Source: Sphingobium sp. (lineage in GTDB: Bacteria > Pseudomonadota > Alphaproteobacteria > Sphingomonadales > Sphingomonadaceae). Taken from it: a stretch of 64,000 nt of DNA. The stretch lies in assembly GCA_035196065.1 (NCBI GenBank), contig CP136575.1:1757444-1821443 (forward strand), given 5' to 3'. Positions 58,196 through 64,000 of the stretch are shown here, one piece after another (within the stretch, counting starts at the first letter, position 1; the number at the start of each line of letters is the position of its first letter). Position numbers and translations under genes: made by a program. The notes beneath the pieces were generated by a model. It was not told the DNA's origin and searched no databases. It saw only the letters and a list, made by a program, of their open reading frames with translations.

Positions 58196-58473
58196 CAGTC
58201 TTCGCCGAAACCATCGGTCACAAGGCCGGCCAGTTTTTCGAGCGCCATTTCCGCCTCTTCGCCTTCGACATGGATGGTGATGGTGCTGCCCTTGGCCGCA
58301 CCGAGCATCATCAATCCCATGATCGACGTACCGGCGACAGATTGCCCGTCTTTTTCAACATCGACCTTAAGTCCATCGGGCAAGCGGCTGACGAAAGTGA
58401 CAAATTTGGCGCTGGCGCGCGCGTGTAGCCCCTTTTGATTGACGATGGTCAGGCTCCGGCTGACCCCGCTCAC
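58195..58473 (-). CDS. ptsH: HPr phosphocarrier protein
   Basis: 92 residues: phospho-His17 in KGLHARASAKF, the regulatory-Ser region AGTSIMGLMMLGAAKG and the C-terminal ALEKLAGLVTDGFGED. It takes phosphate from enzyme I and, in alphaproteobacteria, serves the nitrogen-type PTS rather than sugar uptake. GTG start overlapping the EIIA stop (GTGA). Confidence 0.93.
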   Translation of the reverse strand: MSGVSRSLTIVNQKGLHARASAKFVTFVSRLPDGLKVDVEKDGQSVAGTSIMGLMMLGAAKGSTITIHVEGEEAEMALEKLAGLVTDGFGED

Positions 58474-58874
58474 CGTGATGCCTCCAGCACTTCGGATGCG
58501 ACGCTGATATATTTGCGCCCAGCATCGCGTGCGGCCAAAACCGCTTCGGATACGGCCATATTCTTGCGCGCGCTTTCCAGCCGGATCAGCATCGGCAAAT
58601 TCACCCCTGCGATCACCTCAACCTTGCCAACATCCAGCAGCGAGATTGCCAGATTGGACGGGGTGCCACCGAACAGGTCGGAGAGGATGATCACGCCATC
58701 ACCGCTGTCGACGTCGCGTATCGCCTGCGAAATTTCCTTGCGACGTGTTTCCATATCGTCGCGCGGACCAATGCAGATCGTTGCAATCTGCTTTTGCGGG
58801 CCCACGACATGCTCCATAGCGACAACAAATTCGCTCGCCAGAGTGCCGTGGGTAACCAAAACGAGTCCGATCAT
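58470..58874 (-). CDS. PTS EIIA component, mannose type
   Basis: 134 residues: phospho-His9 in VLVTHGTLASEF, then VDSGDGVIILSDLFGGTPSNLAISLL, the mannose-EIIA hallmark. No EIIB, EIIC or EIID is visible, so it is a regulatory phosphate acceptor rather than a transporter part. It is coupled to HPr and begins 41 bases after rapZ. Confidence 0.93.
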   Translation of the reverse strand: MIGLVLVTHGTLASEFVVAMEHVVGPQKQIATICIGPRDDMETRRKEISQAIRDVDSGDGVIILSDLFGGTPSNLAISLLDVGKVEVIAGVNLPMLIRLESARKNMAVSEAVLAARDAGRKYISVASEVLEASR

Positions 58875-58915
58875 GGGATATCCGGTTCCAATCCTGTCGC
58901 TGCCTGCTTGCAGCT

Positions 58916-59848
58916 TCAGTCGTTATACATGGGGCGCGCCTGATTACCTTGCCATTCGAGCGCGTCAACCGGCCTTGTGTGCAGGTTGCGATGATTTACG
59001 CTTGGCGCATAGCCTTCTTCACGCAGCAATGCCGAAAATTTCTCGGTTACAAAGACCGACCGGTGGCGGCCGCCGGTGCAGCCAAAGCCTATGGTGACAT
59101 AAGCCTTGCCCTGCGCTTCATAGAGCGGGAGGAGATAGAGCAGTAAATTGGAAATCCGCTCGATCGCCCCGTCGAAGGCGGGGTCGGCTGCAACATATTC
59201 CCCCACGGCGGTGTCCAGCCCCGTTAGCGGGCGCAGATCGGCGATCCAGTGCGGATTTTGCAAGAAGCGCAGGTCGAAGATCAGGTCGGCGTTGGGCGGC
59301 ACGCCGCGCGAAAAACCAAAGCTGACAAGCGAGATGGTCATCCGGCCATCGGGCAGGCGAAAACGGTTGCGGATTTCGGCTTGCAGGTCACTGGCCGACA
59401 TGCGGCTGGTATCAATCACAAGATCCGACCAGTCGCGCAGAGGAAGCATCAGCGTGCGTTCTTGTGCGATGCCGTCAATTGCCGGGCGATCCTGTGCCAA
59501 CGGGTGACGTCGGCGCGTTTCAGCATAGCGGCGCTCGATTTCGGCACCGGCGCAATCCACGAACAGCGTCATAATTTCAAGATCGGGACGTTTTTGCAGT
59601 TCCTTGATTTCTGCAATCAGTTTGGCTGGTTCAAAACCGCGCGTCCTGCTGTCAAATCCAAGCGCCAATGGCATGTCGGCTTCGGATTGCGCATCGGCAG
59701 GCGGCAGGTCGAGCAGCGGCCGGGCGAGGCGGACAGGGAAATTGTCCACCGCTTCCCAGCCAAGATCCTCTAATGTCTTGAGCACCGTCGACTTGCCGGC
59801 CCCGGACAGTCCCGTGACCAGCAAAATGCGCTTTGTTCCGCCTTGCAT
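58916..59848 (-). CDS. rapZ: RNase adapter protein RapZ
   Basis: 310 residues: N-terminal P-loop GLSGAGKST (13-21), LEDLGWEAVDNFP, and the C-terminal domain with IGCTGGRHRSVFVTEKF-like FGCTGGRHRSV. In enterobacteria it directs RNase E to the GlmZ sRNA; its role in alphaproteobacteria is less clear. It starts at the ATG that shares a base with the hprK stop (TAATG); the frame opens earlier but this start puts the P-loop in place. Confidence 0.93.
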   Translation of the reverse strand: MQGGTKRILLVTGLSGAGKSTVLKTLEDLGWEAVDNFPVRLARPLLDLPPADAQSEADMPLALGFDSRTRGFEPAKLIAEIKELQKRPDLEIMTLFVDCAGAEIERRYAETRRRHPLAQDRPAIDGIAQERTLMLPLRDWSDLVIDTSRMSASDLQAEIRNRFRLPDGRMTISLVSFGFSRGVPPNADLIFDLRFLQNPHWIADLRPLTGLDTAVGEYVAADPAFDGAIERISNLLLYLLPLYEAQGKAYVTIGFGCTGGRHRSVFVTEKFSALLREEGYAPSVNHRNLHTRPVDALEWQGNQARPMYND

Positions 59849-60327
59849 TATTTTACACCTTGTTGCGAACCAGTTTGATTCCATCGCACCGGTTGTCGTC
59901 CCGCGTCAACCACATGCCGCAACAGATACTCCGCCTTGATAGGTGCAGAGGCCTCAAATGGACTGAGGGAAAATGCCGGAACGGTCCATTCGCCGATGTG
60001 CATCACGCCATTTTCCTCGGGCAGCCTTTCGGGCGCTGCGCCGAGCAGCAATGCCAGACGAAGCGGTGCTGAGGCGATATGGGCTTGCGTGACAATGCCG
60101 ATACCGCGCACTTCGATCTTGCCTGCAATTGCGGTTGCAACGTGAATATGCGGCGCGCCATCAACCTCTTCGACATGGCAATAATCATCGCTGATCAAAA
60201 TGGCCCCGCGATCAATTAAGCGGAGTGCAAGATCGGATTTGCCGCTGCCTGACGCACCTAATAACAGAACGGCCTGACCATTTATCGCAATTGCGGTGGC
60301 GTGGATCGCGGGTGCGGTCGCCACCAC
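59848..60327 (-). CDS. hprK: HPr kinase/phosphorylase, short alphaproteobacterial form
   Basis: About 159 residues, only the C-terminal catalytic half of Gram-positive HprK: Walker A GASGSGKS (24-31), LISDDYCHVE, and the PEENGVMHIGEW segment near the K3 loop. It phosphorylates HPr on serine. The GTG at 60327 has AGGA upstream and lies just after the chvG stop; the frame opens to 60381 inside chvG. Between chvG and rapZ. Confidence 0.9.
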   Translation of the reverse strand: MVATAPAIHATAIAINGQAVLLLGASGSGKSDLALRLIDRGAILISDDYCHVEEVDGAPHIHVATAIAGKIEVRGIGIVTQAHIASAPLRLALLLGAAPERLPEENGVMHIGEWTVPAFSLSPFEASAPIKAEYLLRHVVDAGRQPVRWNQTGSQQGVK

Positions 60328-60329
60328 CG

Positions 60330-61916
60330 TTATTCCTGCTGTGCCGGCCGGCCGGCGACGGGCAGGCTGATGTGGAAACATGCACCCTGCAGGCCGTCGT
60401 CGCGATCATCGACCGAGATGCTGCCATGATGGCCTTCGATAATTGTGCGGGCGATGGCAAGGCCAAGGCCGCTATGCTGCCCGAATCCTTCGCTTTCGGG
60501 TCGTGCGCTGTGAAAACGGCGGAACACAGTTTCGCGTTCGTGCCGGGGAATACCCGGCCCCAGATCGCTGATTCGCACGATGACTTCTTCGTCGCTGCGG
60601 GTCGCAGAAATTTCTACAATCCCGTCCGGCGGCGAGAAGGATACGGCATTATCGAGAAGGTTGGTCAAAACCCGTTCGATCCGAATGTCTTCGCCCAAAA
60701 AGACGGCGACACCCTTGCGCGGCCGGGCAAATGCGATGCGGACGCCGCCATCGGTGCCGCGGCTTTCGCGGGCAACCAAAAGCTGTTCGATCATGTCGCC
60801 CAGATCGATTTCCTCAAATTTGGCTTTGGCAAGCTGTGCATCGATGCGGCTCGCATCAGAAATGTCGCTGATCAGCCGGTCCATACGCTGCACATCGGCG
60901 TGGGCGACTTTCATCAATTGCGCCCGCAGATCAGGGCGATCGACATTGTCGATGCCATCAAGCGCCGAACGCAGCGAGGCGAGGGGGTTCTTAATCTCAT
61001 GCGCAACATCGGCGGCAAAGGCCTCGGTTGCATCGATCCTCTGGCGCAGCGCGCTACTCATGTCGGAAAGCGCCCTTGCCAGCATGCCGATCTCGTCGCG
61101 CCGTGTCGGCATGCGCGGAATGGTTACATCGGGCGATCGGCCGAGGCGGACGCGAACGGCAGCCCGTGCCAGATATTGCAGCGGCTTTACAATTGTGCGC
61201 GCCAGAAACAGCGACAACAGCACCGAAATCGCCAGAACCGCGAGCATGAACATGCCTATTGAAAACCGTTCAGCGCGGATTAGCGAGCGGATGTCCCGCG
61301 GATTGGCCGTGGTCATGATTATCTGGCCGGTTGCCGGAAGGGGCGCTGCGGCGGTGATGACATGGCTCAGGTCGGTGGCGAAGCGCACCTGTGATACCGA
61401 AGGACGACCGCTAATTGCCGCCAGCTCAGGCCATTTTCCTGCTATATCGCGTGCAGGTTCGCGATAATATTGCAAGTCGGGCGCGCCAACAACGAAATCG
61501 AACGCTCGGTCTATCCATCGCGCCGCCGTCTTGCGCCAGGGCTCCTTTGCCGGATCGTTCAGCCGATAAGTCGGACCTATGGATGCAAAGCTGTCATAGC
61601 TTTTTCCACCGTCGGCGTTGTAAATCCGTATGCGCATTTTGCCGGTGCGCGCGCTTTGTGCGATCAACGCTTGGGCCTCGCTGCCGTCGACCAACGGGAG
61701 GCTGGCAGCAAGCAAACGTACTTGCGCCTCGGCCGCAAGCTGCCGTTCGGCGACCAGCCTGGTCCGATAGCTGTCCAGAAAGAACAGTCCGGTCGCCATC
61801 AAAACCAGTGCGAACAGGTTGACTGCCAAGATGCGGGCGGTGAGGGTCAGGCCCCGGCTCCAGCCCAGATTGAAACGATCGACGTCAGCTTTCGGCAAAG
61901 CGGTACCCAGCGCCAT
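60330..61916 (-). CDS. chvG: sensor histidine kinase, ChvG type
   Basis: About 528 residues: two membrane segments (about 28-48 and 250-270), a periplasmic domain (about 50-250), HAMP ([17 protein letters not shown]), HisKA with [19 protein letters not shown] and HATPase ([23 protein letters not shown]). ChvG (ExoS) senses acid or envelope stress. The ATG at 61916 overlaps the end of chvI by 32 bases; a TTG about 20 bases later (LPKADV) is also possible. Confidence 0.9.
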   Translation of the reverse strand: MALGTALPKADVDRFNLGWSRGLTLTARILAVNLFALVLMATGLFFLDSYRTRLVAERQLAAEAQVRLLAASLPLVDGSEAQALIAQSARTGKMRIRIYNADGGKSYDSFASIGPTYRLNDPAKEPWRKTAARWIDRAFDFVVGAPDLQYYREPARDIAGKWPELAAISGRPSVSQVRFATDLSHVITAAAPLPATGQIIMTTANPRDIRSLIRAERFSIGMFMLAVLAISVLLSLFLARTIVKPLQYLARAAVRVRLGRSPDVTIPRMPTRRDEIGMLARALSDMSSALRQRIDATEAFAADVAHEIKNPLASLRSALDGIDNVDRPDLRAQLMKVAHADVQRMDRLISDISDASRIDAQLAKAKFEEIDLGDMIEQLLVARESRGTDGGVRIAFARPRKGVAVFLGEDIRIERVLTNLLDNAVSFSPPDGIVEISATRSDEEVIVRISDLGPGIPRHERETVFRRFHSARPESEGFGQHSGLGLAIARTIIEGHHGSISVDDRDDGLQGACFHISLPVAGRPAQQE

Positions 61917-62592
61917 AGAGAGTGTCGATTGCGGAAAATTCGGGGTCGACCTCACGGAACTTGCGCCGCAGGCGTTTGATGTGGCTGTCGATTGTACGGT
62001 CATCGACATAGACATCATCTTGATAGGCGATGTCCATCAACTGGCTGCGCGTGCGGACTACCCCCGGCCGGGTCGCTAGAGCCTCAAGTATCAGGAATTC
62101 AGTAACGGTCAGCGTGATGGCGCGACCCTTCCAGTTCACATGGTGACGGGCAGGGTCCATCTGCAGTGCGCCGCGCACCATGGGTTCAGGTTCATCCTGC
62201 GCTTCTTCCTCGCTTGGTCCGGCGCGAACCGCTGTCCGGCGCAATATCGCCTTTACCCGCGCGATCAGCAAGCGCTGCGAAAATGGCTTGGTGATGTAAT
62301 CGTCCGCGCCCATGGCCAGGCCCAGCGCTTCATCCAGTTCTTCATCCTTTGATGTCAGGAAGATCACCGGCATGTCGGATTTTTCACGCAGACGGCGGAG
62401 CAATTCCAGCCCGTCCATACGCGGCATCTTGATGTCAAAAATGCCAAGATCGGCGGGGTTTTCAATCAGCGCCTTCAACGCCGCCTCGCCATCGGGGTAG
62501 AGCCGTGTGACAAAGCCTTCGCCCTGCATCGCGATCGATACAGAGGTCAGGATGTTGCGGTCATCATCGACCAAGGCAATATTGGCGGCCAT
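61885..62592 (-). CDS. chvI: response regulator, ChvI type
   Basis: 235 residues: receiver with Asp53 in [40 protein letters not shown], and an OmpR-type winged helix ([54 protein letters not shown]). ChvI controls envelope, acid-response and exopolysaccharide genes in rhizobia. It heads the chvI-chvG-hprK-rapZ-EIIA-HPr run and is divergent from pckA, as in Agrobacterium. The frame opens 20 codons earlier; the family starts here. Confidence 0.93.
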   Translation of the reverse strand: MAANIALVDDDRNILTSVSIAMQGEGFVTRLYPDGEAALKALIENPADLGIFDIKMPRMDGLELLRRLREKSDMPVIFLTSKDEELDEALGLAMGADDYITKPFSQRLLIARVKAILRRTAVRAGPSEEEAQDEPEPMVRGALQMDPARHHVNWKGRAITLTVTEFLILEALATRPGVVRTRSQLMDIAYQDDVYVDDRTIDSHIKRLRRKFREVDPEFSAIDTLYGAGYRFAES

Positions 62593-62774
62593 GTGCAGTC
62601 TTATAGGTTCGCATCGCGGCGGCATCAATCGAAAGGGGAAGCGCAGGCACATCGCGTTACATTTTTTCTTTACTCCATATGGCTTGCAGCGATTTGACGC
62701 GTGGGGCAGGGTAAGTTACGGGGCCTATAACAGTTAGGCATACCTATGCACAAACAGCATGAAGGAATAAGAAC
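62593..62774. promoter_or_regulatory. divergent control region of chvI and pckA
   Basis: 182 bases with no reading frame of note. The right half is AT-richer (around 62660-62750) and holds a short inverted repeat near AGTTAGGCATACCTATGCAC. It must carry promoters for both sides. I see no unambiguous operator. Confidence 0.5.
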
Positions 62775-64000
62775 GTGTCCGTAACGCCCAAATTTACACT
62801 TGAAAATCAAGGTATTAAAACGAGCGCCAGCATCGACTGGAATCTCGGCACGGCACATCTTGTCGAATCGGCCCTTGCCAATGGCGAAGGCATGCTGGCG
62901 AAAGACGGCCCGCTGGTGGTTGCGACGGGCAAGCATACTGGTCGTTCGGCGAAGGACAAATATATCGTTCGCGACGCTGAAACCGAACAGACCATCCATT
63001 GGGGCAAGACCAATGTTGCGATGGACCCGGCGCATTTTGCTGCGCTGAAGGAAGATTTCTTGGCCGCACTGGCCGAAAAGAAGCAGCTTTATGTTGCCGA
63101 TCTGTTTGGCGGTTCTCAGCCGGAATATCGCGTCAATGTGCGTGTGATCAACGAGTTTGCCTGGCACAATCTGTTTATCCGCACGCTGCTGGTGCGTCCC
63201 GACCAGTCGGAACTGGCCGATTTGGTTCCCGAATATACCATTATCGACCTGCCCAGCTTCCGCGCTGATCCGGCGCGCCATGGCTGCCGCAGCGAAACGG
63301 TGATCGCCGTCAACTTCAGCGAGAAGCTGATCCTGATCGGCGGCACCGCATATGCGGGTGAAATGAAGAAGTCGGTGTTCGGCATCCTCAACTATCTGCT
63401 TCCCGAAAAGGGTGTGATGCCGATGCACTGTTCGGCCAATATTGGCGCCAATGGCGACACCGCGATCTTCTTCGGTCTTTCGGGTACCGGTAAAACGACG
63501 CTGTCTGCAGATGCCAGCCGTACGCTGATTGGCGATGACGAACATGGCTGGTCGGACACGGCGGTCTTTAACTTTGAAGGCGGCTGCTATGCAAAGATGA
63601 TCCGCCTTTCGCCCGAAGCAGAGCCTGAAATCTACGCAACGACAAAGCGTTTCGGCACTGTCCTTGAAAATGTGGTGATCGATGCCGAAACCCGCGAACT
63701 GGATTTTGATGACAATAGCCTCGCTGAAAACAGCCGCGGTTCTTATCCCATCGATTTCATCCCCAACGCTTCGAAAGACAATCTGGGGCCGGTTCCCAAG
63801 AACCTAATCTTCCTGACCGCGGATGCCTATGGCGTGCTACCCCCGATCGCGCGGTTGTCGCCTGATCAGGCGATGTACCACTTCCTGTCGGGCTATACTG
63901 CACGCGTTGCCGGCACCGAAATCGGCGTGACCGAACCTGAAGCGACCTTCAGCACTTGTTTCGGCGCACCTTTCATGCCGCGCCACCCCTCGGTCTATGG
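62775..64000 (+). CDS. pckA: phosphoenolpyruvate carboxykinase (ATP), cut by window edge
   Basis: The first about 408 residues of a protein normally near 530. It shows [17 protein letters not shown], the kinase-1a P-loop GLSGTGKT at 234-241, [11 protein letters not shown] with metal Asp residues, and [10 protein letters not shown]. It turns oxaloacetate and ATP into PEP for gluconeogenesis. GTG start with AAGGA 8 bases upstream. Divergent from chvI. Confidence 0.96.
   Translation, partial: MSVTPKFTLENQGIKTSASIDWNLGTAHLVESALANGEGMLAKDGPLVVATGKHTGRSAKDKYIVRDAETEQTIHWGKTNVAMDPAHFAALKEDFLAALAEKKQLYVADLFGGSQPEYRVNVRVINEFAWHNLFIRTLLVRPDQSELADLVPEYTIIDLPSFRADPARHGCRSETVIAVNFSEKLILIGGTAYAGEMKKSVFGILNYLLPEKGVMPMHCSANIGANGDTAIFFGLSGTGKTTLSADASRTLIGDDEHGWSDTAVFNFEGGCYAKMIRLSPEAEPEIYATTKRFGTVLENVVIDAETRELDFDDNSLAENSRGSYPIDFIPNASKDNLGPVPKNLIFLTADAYGVLPPIARLSPDQAMYHFLSGYTARVAGTEIGVTEPEATFSTCFGAPFMPRHPSVY

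Noticed and set aside
60225..61262. Plus-strand open frame of 345 codons opposite chvG and hprK
   Set aside because: It crosses two genuine genes on the other strand and contains no family signature.
1..64000. Search for CRISPR arrays, insertion sequences, prophage genes, tRNA or rRNA genes and toxin-antitoxin pairs
   Set aside because: By reading I found no repeat arrays, transposases, integrases, phage genes, cloverleaf sequences or toxin pairs; the gaps between genes are too short to hide most of them.

Overview
The window reads as a contiguous, gene-dense chromosomal segment of an alphaproteobacterium, most probably a member of the Sphingomonadales (Sphingopyxis/Sphingorhabdus-like). The evidence is a circularly permuted two-piece tmRNA gene with an alphaproteobacterial tag (ANDNEALALAA), a CckA hybrid kinase, a ChvG/ChvI-HprK-RapZ-EIIA-HPr block divergent from pckA, GTTC-N7-GTTC SOS boxes before recA, and several small proteins of a type I associate with sphingomonads. 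I see no rRNA, tRNA, insertion sequence, prophage, CRISPR array or obvious island. Almost every stretch is coding, and only the ssrA region (15757-16267) is a gap of more than 300 bases between protein genes.

Layout. 1-4.8 kb (minus): a lipoprotein M28 peptidase, agmatine deiminase aguA, an exported methyltransferase-like protein, aguB and the start of folK. 5-7 kb (plus): an exported S9 peptidase, then a two-way terminator shared with rpsD. 7.7-12.2 kb (mostly minus): two related small secreted proteins around a chorismate mutase, then rpiB-glyA-zinc ribbon protein-nrdR-trmJ. 12.3-15.8 kb: a small membrane protein, a hydrolase, and a tightly coupled run of two cysteine desulfurases and a [2Fe-2S] ferredoxin. 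15.8-16.2 kb: ssrA. 16.3-20.1 kb (minus): arginine succinyltransferase genes astA and astB behind an M20 hydrolase. 20.2-25.7 kb (minus): the outer-membrane/ribosome operon lptD-surA-pdxA-rsmA. 25.9-28.7 kb (plus): pepA, holC, ndk and a small protein. 28.7-33.8 kb: purM-purN, DUF2066-hda, an I78 inhibitor lipoprotein and rnd. 34-41.1 kb: aspS-hydrolase, greB, a lytic transglycosylase, dapA-smpB-DUF2062. 41.2-48.5 kb (plus): an M13 peptidase, cckA, SOS-controlled recA, a ureohydrolase and a glutathione transferase. 48.6-58.2 kb: alaS, a CPA2 antiporter, icd, psd-pssA, rmuC and a TrmH-type methylase. 58.2-64 kb: HPr, EIIA, rapZ, hprK, chvG and chvI on the minus strand, with pckA running off the right edge on the plus strand.

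How the genes work together. Three arginine/agmatine routes occur in one window (AguA/AguB to putrescine, AstA/AstB to succinylated ornithine, and a ureohydrolase). Exported peptidases (M28, S9, M13) plus leucyl aminopeptidase point to peptide use. ssrA and smpB form the trans-translation pair. The right-hand block links envelope or acid sensing (ChvG/ChvI), a sugar-free phosphorelay (HprK, HPr, EIIA, RapZ) and gluconeogenesis (pckA).

I did not find a convincing undescribed defence, toxin or mobile system. The most unusual items are the paired small secreted proteins, the exported methyltransferase inside the agmatine cluster, a 15-base direct repeat at the 3' end of ssrA, and a palindrome that could hide the holC ribosome binding site.
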